Assembly (NCBI RefSeq): GCF_008373755.1
Contig: NZ_VUJV01000001.1
Span: 1,054,001 to 1,118,000, forward strand
Direction of reading: 5' to 3'
Source of the DNA: Nocardioides humilatus
GTDB taxonomy: Bacteria > Actinomycetota > Actinomycetes > Propionibacteriales > Nocardioidaceae
Length of the DNA: 64,000 nucleotides
The notes beneath the pieces were generated by a model that saw only the letters and a program-made list of their open reading frames with translations, searched no databases and was not told the DNA's origin. Below, piece after piece: positions 8,557 to 16,549 of this stretch (positions are counted from its first letter, which is position 1; each line of letters starts with the position of its first letter). A program made the translations under genes and the position numbers.

Positions 8557-9873
8557 TCAGGCGATCTTCACCCAGGTGCCCGGAGTGCCGTCGGCCTTGC
8601 AGAACCACAGGTCGCCGTTCTTGTCGCAGACCAGGTCGCCCTTGAGGTGCCGGCCGGTCGGGGGCGAGCCGACGTAGGCAGTCGGGACCAGGCGCATGGC
8701 GGCGCGGGTACCGCGGAACTCCCCGCCCAGCTTGCCAACCCCCGAGACCGCGGTGCCTTGAGGCGCGTTTCCAGAAACCGCGATCCCGGTGACCGCGTCA
8801 CCGCGCACGCCGAAGCCCGAGGACGACTCACCCCGGACGCCGTAGCCGGTCGGCAGGCTGCGGCCCCACACTCCCGTCCCGCCGTCGGAGGACGCACCGT
8901 CGACCGCTGTGCCGCCGGCATCGCACTGCCCGATCACGCCGTAGGAACCTCCGTAGCCGAGGACGCCGGTCAGGTTGGTGGACCGGCCGTAGACACCGAC
9001 GTCGGTCGTCGAGTTGCCGCGGACCCCGGTGCCGCCCGTCGAGTCGCCCCGCACCCCGAACGAGGTGTCGGAGATCCCCTGGACGCCCCAGCCACCGTTG
9101 GCCGCGGTCCCCTTCACGCCCCAGCCGTTGTCGGTCGAGTCCCCAGCGACCGCGACCCCGTTGACGACCTCGGCGAGCAGACCGAAACCGGCGCCCGCCT
9201 TGGCCCGCACGCCGTAGCCGTAGTTGGGGACCTCGCCGCGGATCGCCGTACCTCCGTCGACGGCGGCACCCTGCACCCCGGTCCCGCCAGCCGTGGTGGC
9301 CTTCCCCTTCACCGCGACGCCCGGCCCCTCGCCTGAGACGCCAATGCCGTCGGCGTTCGTCACCTCGCCACGTACTCCAAAGCCGATCCCGGCATGACCG
9401 AGGACGCCGTATCCCGAGTCCGCGACCGTGCCGTGCACGCCGATCCCCTTGTAGCCGATGCCCTCGACGCCGATTCCGCCGGCGTGGTTGTTGGGGCCGA
9501 CTCCCATGACACCGGTGCCGGGCAAGGTGTCGTAGTAGACGTCGCCGTAGACACCGGCCGTCACTCCGTCGCTCTTCTGCCCGGTCCGCCCCCAGAGACC
9601 GAGCGCTCCCATCTCGCTCCGGATGCCGACACCGTTGCGCGACAGGGACCAGATGTCGAAGCCGAGCTGATCGGGGAAGAGGGTCGTCTTGTAGTTCGCC
9701 GAGTTCGCCTGCCCGAGCAGCAGGGCGTCGCCGTTGCCTGCGGCGGCGGGCCCGCCACCGACCACGCCGGTGACGGCGAGGGCACCACCGCCTGCGGCAG
9801 CGAGGCCGGCCTGGGAGAGGAGGCGTCGGCGGGAGAACGGACCCGCCGTCCCGGACTCGTCTTTCTGGTTCAT
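8557..9873 (-). CDS. Tat-exported Gly/Val-repeat surface protein (copy B)
   Basis: A 438-residue protein with a twin-arginine signal (FSRRRLLSQAG, residues 13-23) followed by an Ala/Gly hydrophobic stretch. From about residue 100 to 380 it consists of degenerate repeats of the form YGVRG-x4-GFGVRG, predicted to stack as a beta-solenoid. The last 45 residues form a cap (GRHLKGDLV, GDLWFCKADG, PGTWVKI). The ATG at 9873 has GAAGGGA upstream; an in-frame ATG 8 codons earlier (9897) would overlap the end of the preceding gene. It lies 20 bp after copy A and shares long identical stretches with it. Function unknown; a fibrous surface or structural role is inference. Confidence 0.85.
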   Translation of the reverse strand: MNQKDESGTAGPFSRRRLLSQAGLAAAGGGALAVTGVVGGGPAAAGNGDALLLGQANSANYKTTLFPDQLGFDIWSLSRNGVGIRSEMGALGLWGRTGQKSDGVTAGVYGDVYYDTLPGTGVMGVGPNNHAGGIGVEGIGYKGIGVHGTVADSGYGVLGHAGIGFGVRGEVTNADGIGVSGEGPGVAVKGKATTAGGTGVQGAAVDGGTAIRGEVPNYGYGVRAKAGAGFGLLAEVVNGVAVAGDSTDNGWGVKGTAANGGWGVQGISDTSFGVRGDSTGGTGVRGNSTTDVGVYGRSTNLTGVLGYGGSYGVIGQCDAGGTAVDGASSDGGTGVWGRSLPTGYGVRGESSSGFGVRGDAVTGIAVSGNAPQGTAVSGVGKLGGEFRGTRAAMRLVPTAYVGSPPTGRHLKGDLVCDKNGDLWFCKADGTPGTWVKIA

Positions 9874-9893
9874 GAGATCTTCCCTTCGATTGG

Positions 9894-11276
9894 TCATCCG
9901 AGCAGGACCCAGGTGCCGGGCGTGCCATCGGCCTTGCAAAGCCAGAGATCGGCGTTCTTGTCGAGGATCAGGTCGCCCTTGAGGTGGCGGCCGGTCGTGG
10001 GCGCACCGACGTAGGCGGTCGGGACGAGGCGGAGGGCGGAGCGGGTGCCGCGGAACTCGCCACCGACCTTGCCCTGGCCGGAGACGCCGGTCCCCTGGTC
10101 CGCCTGCCCCGAGACCGCGATGCCCGTGACGGCGTCGCCACGAAGGCCGAACCCGGACGAGGACTCGCCGCGCACGCCGTAACCCGTCGGCAGGCTGCGG
10201 CCGTAGACGCCGACGCCGCCGTTGGAGGACGTGCCGTCGACAGCAGTGCCGCCGGCATCGCACTGGCCCATCACGCCGTACACCCCGCCGTAGCCGAGGA
10301 CGCCGGTCTGGTTGATCGATCGCCCGTAGACCCCGGTGTCGGTCTGCGACTCACCGCGCACGCCGGTGCCGCCGGTCGAGTCGCCGCGCACCCCGAACGA
10401 GGTGTCGGAGATGCCTTGCACACCCCAGCCGCCGTTGGCTGCCGTCCCCTTGACGCCCCAGCCGTTGTTGGACGCATCGCCGGCGACCCCGACACCGTTG
10501 GAGGACTGCCCGATGATGGCGAAGCCGGACGGCGACTCGCCGCGGACGCCGTAGCCGTTGGGCGCCGCGCGACCGAAGACACCGATCCCGCCGCTGCCGG
10601 CCTCCCCGTGGACGCCGTGGCCGATCCCGGTGGTGCCCCAGACGCCCCAGCCGTTGCCGCCCGCCGTGCCCTTGACGCCGGTCTGACCGGCCGTGCCGAC
10701 GCCGAGGACGCCGGTCTGGCCCTCGCCCTTCACTCCGACGCCGGGGCCCGTGCCGGAGACGCCGATGCCGTTGACGTGGGTCACCTCGCCGCGGACGCCG
10801 AACCCCTGGCCGCTGAACCCCCGCACGCCATAGCCGTACGGCGCGGCCGTGCCCTCGACCCCGGTGCCTCCGCTCGCGCCCTCGCCCCGCACGCCCACCT
10901 TGGCGTGGCTGCAGTTGGTCCCGATCGCCTGGCCCCAGACACCGACGTGCTCGCTCCTCGTCGTCTCGCCGACGAGGACCAGGTCCTTCGAGCTCTCACC
11001 CCACACGCCGATGTAGTGCGCCTGGCCGTGCAGGCCGAAGGCATCCAGTCTCGCGAAGGCTTCGATGCCACCTCCGCCGACGAGGGCATGCACGACGGTC
11101 GGTGACTCGGTGGTGTTCTCGACGCCGAGGATGAAGTCGTCCCCGCTCGCTGCTGACGCCCGTCCCCCACCCACGATCCCGGTGGCAGCCAACGCACCGC
11201 CTCCGACGGCAGCAGCGCTCAGACGGCCGAGGATTCCTCGGCGGGACAGGGGGGCGTCAGCTGGTCGGACGGACAT
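9894..11276 (-). CDS. Tat-exported Gly/Val-repeat surface protein (copy A)
   Basis: A 460-residue paralogue of the next gene. The N terminus has a twin-arginine signal (LSRRGILGRLS). Repeats built on VGVWG, YGVRG and WGVQG run from about residue 85 to 400, then comes the same C-terminal cap (GRHLKGDLI, DLWLCKADG, TPGTWVLL). The block NGWGVKGTAANGGWGVQG and the following residues are the same in both proteins, and the C-terminal 130 residues are nearly so, implying recent duplication or gene conversion. AAGGAG precedes the ATG. It follows the DUF4242 gene by 57 bp and belongs to the LuxR-headed minus-strand operon. Confidence 0.85.
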   Translation of the reverse strand: MSVRPADAPLSRRGILGRLSAAAVGGGALAATGIVGGGRASAASGDDFILGVENTTESPTVVHALVGGGGIEAFARLDAFGLHGQAHYIGVWGESSKDLVLVGETTRSEHVGVWGQAIGTNCSHAKVGVRGEGASGGTGVEGTAAPYGYGVRGFSGQGFGVRGEVTHVNGIGVSGTGPGVGVKGEGQTGVLGVGTAGQTGVKGTAGGNGWGVWGTTGIGHGVHGEAGSGGIGVFGRAAPNGYGVRGESPSGFAIIGQSSNGVGVAGDASNNGWGVKGTAANGGWGVQGISDTSFGVRGDSTGGTGVRGESQTDTGVYGRSINQTGVLGYGGVYGVMGQCDAGGTAVDGTSSNGGVGVYGRSLPTGYGVRGESSSGFGLRGDAVTGIAVSGQADQGTGVSGQGKVGGEFRGTRSALRLVPTAYVGAPTTGRHLKGDLILDKNADLWLCKADGTPGTWVLLG

Positions 11277-11329
11277 CGGGGAGCTCCTTGGTCGGTGTGG
11301 TTCCGACGTTAGGAAGCAGCGGCTCCCGA

Positions 11330-11359
11330 GGAATCAGGGAGCACCCTCGACTTGGGCCA
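11330..11359. repeat. 30-bp direct repeat, copy 1 (3' end of DUF4242 gene)
   Basis: This 30-bp stretch recurs at 11661-11690 with one mismatch (29 of 30 identical). Here it holds the stop codon and last codons of the DUF4242 gene; in the other copy it holds the same part of the LuxR gene. Both proteins therefore end in VEGAP. Confidence 0.8.
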
Positions 11360-11684
11360 GCGCCCGCGTGACGTGGACCCCTTCGACCAGCCGGTCGACC
11401 TGCAGCCCCGCCCGCCGGTTGAGGACCAGGACCGCCTCGGCACTCACGGCCTCGAAGACCGCGAACACCGCGCCCTCGTCCGGCACCAGCGTCGACGACA
11501 CGTGGCGAACCGAGCCGTCGGACGGGAGCGCGGCGCCGATCCTCTCGACGCCGTTGCGGACGTCGCCGATCGTCGCGTCGGGCAGGTAGCGCTCGACGAG
11601 GAAGACCTGAAGCTCTCGGATGGTGTCGATGTCGCGAACGTACGGCGGCCCGACCGCTGGGGAATCAGGGAGCACCCTCGACAT
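11334..11684 (-). CDS. DUF4242 (SCO4226-like) small protein
   Basis: A 116-residue protein whose core [15 protein letters not shown] (from about residue 28), followed by [13 protein letters not shown] and [13 protein letters not shown], matches the DUF4242 family, ferredoxin-like folds that include the nickel-binding SCO4226 of Streptomyces. Metal binding here is by family only. The ATG at 11684 (or GTG at 11675) overlaps the end of the LuxR gene by 20 bp, implying translational coupling. The start codon region lies inside a 30-bp sequence duplicated at the gene's own 3' end, so the first 10-14 residues derive from the repeat rather than from the family core. Confidence 0.75.
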   Translation of the reverse strand: MSRVLPDSPAVGPPYVRDIDTIRELQVFLVERYLPDATIGDVRNGVERIGAALPSDGSVRHVSSTLVPDEGAVFAVFEAVSAEAVLVLNRRAGLQVDRLVEGVHVTRALAQVEGAP

Positions 11685-11690
11685 GGGCCA
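11661..11690. repeat. 30-bp direct repeat, copy 2 (3' end of LuxR gene / start of DUF4242 gene)
   Basis: Second copy of the repeat at 11330-11359; the starts are 331 bp apart and the two copies bracket the DUF4242 coding core. On the minus strand it encodes the LuxR C terminus in one frame and the DUF4242 N terminus in another. Confidence 0.8.
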
Positions 11691-14385
11691 GGCGCTGGCC
11701 CAGCTCGGCGCGCGACCGGATGCCGAGCTTGCGGTAGATGCGGGTCAGGTTGGCCTCGACCGTCTTCGGGCTGACGAAGGCCGCGTCGGCGATCTCCCGG
11801 GTCGTGAGTCCCTGGACGGCCAGTTCGGCGATCCGCTGCTCCGTCGCCGTGAGGTCGGTCGGCGCCGCGGGGCGGATATTGACCCTGGCCAGGTCGTCGC
11901 GCACGCGATCTGCCCAGGAGTCCGCACCCACCCGCTCGAACCCGGCCAGCGCCGCCTCGAGCGACTCCCGGGCGAGGAGCTTCTCCCGGCGACGTCGGTG
12001 CAGCTGACCCTTGAGGAGCAGGTGTCGGGCGCCCTCGACCGCGATCGGGACCGCCTCGTCGAGGCGGATCGCCTCCTCCACGGCGACCAGCGCTGCGTCG
12101 AGGTCGCCCTGCGCCGCCTCGAGCATCGCGCGGCCACGGGCGAGCATGGCCTGCACCGACACCCGGCCCGCGCGGTCGGCCGCGGGTCGAGCTGCCTGGA
12201 GGAAGGCCGCGCAGTCGTCGTACCGGCGCAGCGCGACGAGGGCCTCGGCGTAGTCACCGTGCTCGCGACTCACCCCGGGGTCGTCGTGGATCTCGCCGCA
12301 GAGCTGCCACCAGACGTCGAGATGATCGGCGGCGAGCTCGGCATCACCGCGGTGGAGCGCGAGCGCTCCGGCCACGGAACGGTAGGCGCGCTGAGCGTAG
12401 GTGTCCCCCTGCAGCGCCTCCTTCATCTCCGCCACCTCGTCGGTCGCCGCATCGAGGCGCCCGGCATGCAGCGCCACCCAGGCGAGGTTCTGGTGGGCCT
12501 GCCAGAGGTGGTTGGTCTGTCCGGTCGTGACCGCCAGGTCCAGGTGCTCGCGCGCGGTCGACTCCGCCCCTGCGAGATCGCCGATCCGGAGCAGGACGGT
12601 CGGGTAGTGCCCGATGACGTAGATCAGCTGCCCGACGTTGCCCTCGCGCTCGGCCTGCGCCCGCAGTTCGTCCAGCGCTCCCAACGCCTCGGGGAGGTGG
12701 TCGGCGTACTTCAGCATCACGGGCCGACAGGTCGCGACCTGGTCGTCGCTTCGCCACTCGCGGCCGACGCGTTCGGCGACCAGGGCATCCTCGAGCGCGC
12801 CGGCGTCGAGCCCGCGACCCGCGGTGAAGTCGAGGTCGAGCACGGACAGCTGCGCCCAGCTGCGCAGCTGCGGGTCGGTGATCCCGGCAGCGTCGAGGAC
12901 CTCTATCGCACGCTGGGTGTTGGCCTCGCGGTCGTCCCACAGCGCGACCAGTGTGAGGTGGGCGCGCGCCGTCACCTCCGCCCCCGCTCCCATGGCGGCC
13001 GCAGCCCGAGCGGCCTCGATGCACTCGACCACCTCGCCGCGCTTCCACAAGATCTCGGCGAGCTCCAGTCCCGCGGTCGCGCGCGGGCCCGGCGCGCCGT
13101 CGGACCGGAAGACCTCGCGGTAGAGCCGCTCCGCCTCCGCGGCGTCGCCCTCCTCGAACGCGAGACCGGCCAGGGTGAGGGTGCGCTGTTGCAGGGCCTC
13201 CGGGGCGTCCCCCTCCGAGTGCTGGACGGCGAGGCGCGCGAGCTCGGCAGCCGCGGCGACCGCACCCCGCTCGCGCGTCGCGACGACCGCTCGGTCCAGG
13301 GCGTCGGCGACCGTCGGGTCCGGCTCCGGAGCGGCCAGCGCCAGGTGACGGGCCGAGCGCTCCTCGTCGTCGCGGAGGGCTGCGGCCAGGGCCGCATGCA
13401 TTGCGCGTACGGCGGGAGCCGGCGTCTGCTCGACGACCGCGGGCCCGACCAGCGGGTGATGCAGCTCGACCCGGCCGCCGGCGACCACGAGGAGCCGGGC
13501 CTCCTCGGCCTCCTCCACGCCCTCCCGGGCATCGACCTGCCGCAGCAGACCGACTGTGGGGGCCGCAGCGAGCGCCGCGACCAGGACCGATCGACGCGCG
13601 GGCGCGGACAGTCCTCCGACCCGTTGTGCCAGCGCCGAGGTGAGCGACGCCGGAAGTCGTGGCAGCTGGTCGCCGGAGAGCGTGCCGCTCCCCAGGAGCA
13701 CCCGCGCGAGCTCCAGGGCGAACAGCGGGTTGCCGCCGGAGGTCTCGGCGACCCGGACCAGCGCGGGCCTGGTGAGGGCATGGCCCAGCGCCCCGACGAC
13801 GAGGTGGTGCAACGCGGCGACGCTCAGCGGGCCGAGGTCGATCCGGACCTCGGGAACCGCCGCAGCCACGGCGACCGGCACCGTCGCGCCAGGGTCGCGT
13901 ACGGCGACCAGCAACCCGACCCGGCAGCGGTGGAGCGCAAACTCCAGCGCCTCGCGGGATGCCGGGTCGAGCCACTGGACATCATCGAGCGCGAGGACGA
14001 CCGGGCCTTGCTCGGCGAGGCGGACCAGCAGGGTGCGCAACGCCGTACCAACCGCGCGCCGGTCTCCGGGGACCGAGCCGGCGCGCAACGTTGCGGCCGC
14101 GAGGGCGTCGCGCTGCGGCTCGGGCAGGTGCGCGAGTTCCTCGTCGGGCACCGGGTCCAACAGGTCGGTCAGCCCGGCGAAGGCGAGCTCCGTCTCCGCC
14201 GCCCTGCTCCGGGTCCGGAGCAGCCACCGCGGCGGGGGCAGCGCCTCCTGCACGGCGTCCCAGAGGGCCGACTTCCCGATGCCGGCAACACCCCCGATGG
14301 CCACGGTCCAGCCGTCCTCGCCCGCCGCTGCGGTCGCGAGGACGGAGGCCAGCTCGGCGTCACGTCCGACGAGCGTCCGCGTCAC
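11665..14385 (-). CDS. LuxR-family regulator with N-terminal ATPase (LAL type)
   Basis: A 906-residue large ATP-binding regulator of the LuxR family. The P-loop GVAGIGKSA is near residue 33 and a Walker B strand [10 protein letters not shown] near residue 135. A long helical TPR-like middle follows, and a C-terminal LuxR helix-turn-helix covers about 842-895 ([20 protein letters not shown], then the SPKTVEANL recognition helix). The GTG at 14385 is chosen because the family N terminus ([11 protein letters not shown]) begins there; the frame stays open far upstream across the opposite gene's promoter, which I regard as shadow. It heads an operon with DUF4242 and two exported repeat proteins and may control them. 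It is divergent from the CoA-lyase operon. Confidence 0.9.
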   Translation of the reverse strand: MTRTLVGRDAELASVLATAAAGEDGWTVAIGGVAGIGKSALWDAVQEALPPPRWLLRTRSRAAETELAFAGLTDLLDPVPDEELAHLPEPQRDALAAATLRAGSVPGDRRAVGTALRTLLVRLAEQGPVVLALDDVQWLDPASREALEFALHRCRVGLLVAVRDPGATVPVAVAAAVPEVRIDLGPLSVAALHHLVVGALGHALTRPALVRVAETSGGNPLFALELARVLLGSGTLSGDQLPRLPASLTSALAQRVGGLSAPARRSVLVAALAAAPTVGLLRQVDAREGVEEAEEARLLVVAGGRVELHHPLVGPAVVEQTPAPAVRAMHAALAAALRDDEERSARHLALAAPEPDPTVADALDRAVVATRERGAVAAAAELARLAVQHSEGDAPEALQQRTLTLAGLAFEEGDAAEAERLYREVFRSDGAPGPRATAGLELAEILWKRGEVVECIEAARAAAAMGAGAEVTARAHLTLVALWDDREANTQRAIEVLDAAGITDPQLRSWAQLSVLDLDFTAGRGLDAGALEDALVAERVGREWRSDDQVATCRPVMLKYADHLPEALGALDELRAQAEREGNVGQLIYVIGHYPTVLLRIGDLAGAESTAREHLDLAVTTGQTNHLWQAHQNLAWVALHAGRLDAATDEVAEMKEALQGDTYAQRAYRSVAGALALHRGDAELAADHLDVWWQLCGEIHDDPGVSREHGDYAEALVALRRYDDCAAFLQAARPAADRAGRVSVQAMLARGRAMLEAAQGDLDAALVAVEEAIRLDEAVPIAVEGARHLLLKGQLHRRRREKLLARESLEAALAGFERVGADSWADRVRDDLARVNIRPAAPTDLTATEQRIAELAVQGLTTREIADAAFVSPKTVEANLTRIYRKLGIRSRAELGQRLAHVEGAP

Positions 14386-14447
14386 CCTGGTCAATCTAGA
14401 GCGAATCTCGTCCGTCTCGGCGAGACATCGGTCATACCGCTCGGGGA

Positions 14448-14461
14448 CTACCAGTCGGTAA
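14448..14461. promoter_or_regulatory. TetR-like operator CTACC-AGTC-GGTAA
   Basis: A 14-bp inverted repeat overlapping a TAAGGT -10-like box (14459-14464), 11 nt before the GTG of the CoA-ester lyase gene. It matches YTACY-N4-RGTAR, also found before the enoyl-CoA hydratase gene (22311) and fadE5 (30046-30072). The site overlapping the -10 box suggests repression. Confidence 0.55.
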
Positions 14462-14472
14462 GGTCGCCGAAC

Positions 14473-15558
14473 GTGAGTCACAAGAGCGCCAAGGACTTCT
14501 TCCGCCCCCTCGCCGTCGGTGCCCCGCTGCCGCTGCGCGAGATCCCGGCCCGGCCCAGCCGAGCCATCCACTTCTTCGATCCGTCGAACGAGAAGATGGC
14601 CGCCAAGATCCCGGACATGGTCGGCACCGTCGACGTCCTGCTCGGCAACCTCGAGGACGCCGTCAAGGCCGACAACAAGGTCGCCGCGCGCGAGGGTCTG
14701 GTGAAGATCGCCCAGTCGACGGACTTCGGCCCGACCCAGCTGTGGACCCGGATCAACTCGCTCGACAGCCCCTGGGTGCTCGACGACCTGACCACCCTGG
14801 TGCCCGCGATCGGCGAGAAGCTCGACGTGATCATGGTCCCGAAGGTGCAGGGCGCCGAGGACATCCACTACGTCGACCGGCTGCTGGCCCAGCTCGAGGC
14901 GAAGGCCGGCATCAGCAAGCCGATCCTCATCCACGCGATCCTCGAGACCGCGCGCGGCGTGGCCAACGTCGAGGAGATCTGCGGGGCGAGCCCGCGCATG
15001 CAGGGCCTCTCGCTCGGCCCGGCCGACCTGGCCGCCGACCGCAAGATGAAGACCACCCGCGTCGGCGGCGGTCACCCCGGCTACCTGGTCCGTGAGGACG
15101 CGCCTCGTGGCGAGGACGGCCTACCGATCCTCGACGCCCAGCGCGCGATCTTCCAGCAGGACCTGTGGCACTACACGATCGCCAAGATGGTCGACGCGTG
15201 CGCGACCCACGGCATCTACCCCTACTACGGCCCGTTCGGCGACATCAAGGACACCGTCGCCTGCGAGGACCAGTTCCGCAATGCGTTCCTCCTGGGCTGC
15301 GTCGGCACCTGGTCGCTGCACCCGGTGCAGATCAAGATCGCCAACCGCGTCTTCTCCCCGTCCGTCGAGGACATCGCCCACGCACGGCGGGTCGTCGCCG
15401 CGATGGGCGACGGCACGGGCGCGGTGATGATCGACGGAAAGATGGAGGACGACGCCTCCCTCAAGCAGTGCCTGGTGCTCGTCGAGCTCGCCGAGAAGCT
15501 GGCCGAGATCGACCCCGACCTCAAGGCGACCTACGACGCGATCCCGACGGAGGCCTGA
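14473..15558 (+). CDS. HpcH/HpaI-CitE family CoA-ester lyase (malyl-CoA lyase-like)
   Basis: A 361-residue TIM-barrel enzyme of the CitE/malyl-CoA lyase superfamily, which splits or forms beta-hydroxyacyl-CoA esters (malyl-CoA or beta-methylmalyl-CoA to glyoxylate plus an acyl-CoA). Visible family words: [22 protein letters not shown], the acidic Mg site around [28 protein letters not shown], and WSLHPVQI near the C terminus. The GTG at 14473 starts the conserved [12 protein letters not shown]; no ribosome site precedes it and the -10-like box is 8 nt away, so the transcript is probably leaderless. It is followed after 3 bp by a second lyase of the same superfamily. Exact substrate is not determinable from sequence. 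Confidence 0.85.
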   Translation: MSHKSAKDFFRPLAVGAPLPLREIPARPSRAIHFFDPSNEKMAAKIPDMVGTVDVLLGNLEDAVKADNKVAAREGLVKIAQSTDFGPTQLWTRINSLDSPWVLDDLTTLVPAIGEKLDVIMVPKVQGAEDIHYVDRLLAQLEAKAGISKPILIHAILETARGVANVEEICGASPRMQGLSLGPADLAADRKMKTTRVGGGHPGYLVREDAPRGEDGLPILDAQRAIFQQDLWHYTIAKMVDACATHGIYPYYGPFGDIKDTVACEDQFRNAFLLGCVGTWSLHPVQIKIANRVFSPSVEDIAHARRVVAAMGDGTGAVMIDGKMEDDASLKQCLVLVELAEKLAEIDPDLKATYDAIPTEA

Positions 15559-15561
15559 GTC

Positions 15562-16422
15562 ATGAGCGAGTTCAAGCCCCTGCGGTCGGTCCTCTACATG
15601 CCCAGCTCCAACGAGCGGGCGCTGGAGAAGGCGAAGACCATCGCCGCTGACGCGATCATCTTCGACCTCGAGGACGCCGTCGCCCCCGACGCCAAGCCGG
15701 CCGCCCGGGAGTCCGCCGCCGCCGCTGTGCAGTCCGGTGAATACGGCCGCCGCCACCTGATCATCCGCGTCAACGGCATCGGCACCGAGTGGCACGACGC
15801 CGACATCGTGGCGGCCGCTGCGGCCGGCCCCGACGTCGTACTCGTGCCGAAGGTCAACTCCGCCGCCGAGGTCCAGCAGCTCGTCGCCGCTCTGGAGGCC
15901 GCCGGCGCGCCCGAGAAGACCACGCTGTGGGCCATGGTCGAGACGCCGATCGGGATGCTCAATGCGCTGTCGATCGCGCAGGCCTCGCCGCGTCTGACCG
16001 GCTTCGTCATGGGCACCAACGACCTGGTCAAGGAGCTCTACGCCGAGCACGTGCCCGGCCGCCAGCCCGTCATCACCGGCCTCGGCCTCGCGCTGCTCGC
16101 GGCCCGCGCTGCCGGCATCGTGATCATCGACGGCGTCTACAACGACGTGAAGAACCTTGAGGGGTTCCTCGCCGAGGTCGAGCAGGGTCGCCAGATGGGC
16201 TTCGACGGCAAGACGCTCATCCACCCCGGTCAGGTCGAGGGCGCCAACGAGGGCTTCGCGCCGTCGGCCCAGGCCATCGAGGACGCCCGCGGCCTGATCC
16301 GGGCCTGGGAAGACGGCAAGGGCTCCGGCGTCGTCACCTACAACGGCAAGATGGTCGAGAACCTCCATGTCGAGTCGGCCGAGCGCACCCTCTCCATCGC
16401 TGAGGCGATCGCTGCGCTCTGA
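15562..16422 (+). CDS. CitE-like CoA-ester lyase/thioesterase
   Basis: A 286-residue member of the CitE-like branch of the HpcH/HpaI family. Landmarks: LYMPSSNERAL (CoA-binding loop, residues 10-20), IIFDLEDAVAPDAK, VVLVPKVNSA, METPIGML-type acidic metal site (MVETPIGML), GTNDLVKEL and KTLIHPGQV. Relatives act on malyl-CoA, beta-methylmalyl-CoA or citramalyl-CoA as lyases or thioesterases. Three bases separate it from the upstream lyase, so the two are co-translated and probably act in one pathway, such as ethylmalonyl-CoA-type acetate assimilation or dicarboxylic acyl-CoA breakdown; that is inference. A strong terminator follows. Confidence 0.88.
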   Translation: MSEFKPLRSVLYMPSSNERALEKAKTIAADAIIFDLEDAVAPDAKPAARESAAAAVQSGEYGRRHLIIRVNGIGTEWHDADIVAAAAAGPDVVLVPKVNSAAEVQQLVAALEAAGAPEKTTLWAMVETPIGMLNALSIAQASPRLTGFVMGTNDLVKELYAEHVPGRQPVITGLGLALLAARAAGIVIIDGVYNDVKNLEGFLAEVEQGRQMGFDGKTLIHPGQVEGANEGFAPSAQAIEDARGLIRAWEDGKGSGVVTYNGKMVENLHVESAERTLSIAEAIAAL

Positions 16423-16429
16423 TCCACAG

Positions 16430-16469
16430 CTGCAGGAATCCCCGGTTCACCGGGGATTCCTGCAGTTTT
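16430..16469 (+). terminator. Intrinsic terminator after the CoA-lyase operon
   Basis: A perfect 16-bp stem (16430-16445 with 16450-16465) with a TTCA loop, followed by TTTTC at 16466-16470. This has the classic shape of a Rho-independent terminator. The right arm contains a 17-bp word repeated at 16510-16526. Confidence 0.9.
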
Positions 16470-16501
16470 CGGGGGTTGCAACCCTCGATAACCGCCAGTT
16501 T

Positions 16502-16526
16502 CCCCGGTGCACCGGGGATTCCTGCA
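16502..16526. repeat. Palindrome plus 17-bp repeat of the terminator arm
   Basis: CCCCGGTGCACCGGGG (16502-16517) is self-complementary. CACCGGGGATTCCTGCA (16510-16526) is an exact copy of 16448-16464 in the terminator arm. It lies 12 nt before a TACGGT -10-like box (16538-16543) and 24 nt before the amidohydrolase GTG. It may be an operator or a decayed copy of a mobile hairpin. Confidence 0.55.
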
Positions 16527-16549
16527 CGTGCCCGGCCTACGGTGACCCC

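Noticed and set aside
8600-11250. Possible CRISPR or tandem DNA repeats in the Gly/Val-rich region
   Set aside because: Repeat units are degenerate, in frame and coding; there are no constant repeats with unique spacers of fixed length.
11620-15558. A 1312-codon open frame on the plus strand running through the LuxR gene into the CoA-ester lyase
   Set aside because: Only the last 361 codons match a protein family. The rest is the high-G+C complement of the LuxR-ATPase gene, with Arg/Gly-rich non-protein-like sequence.
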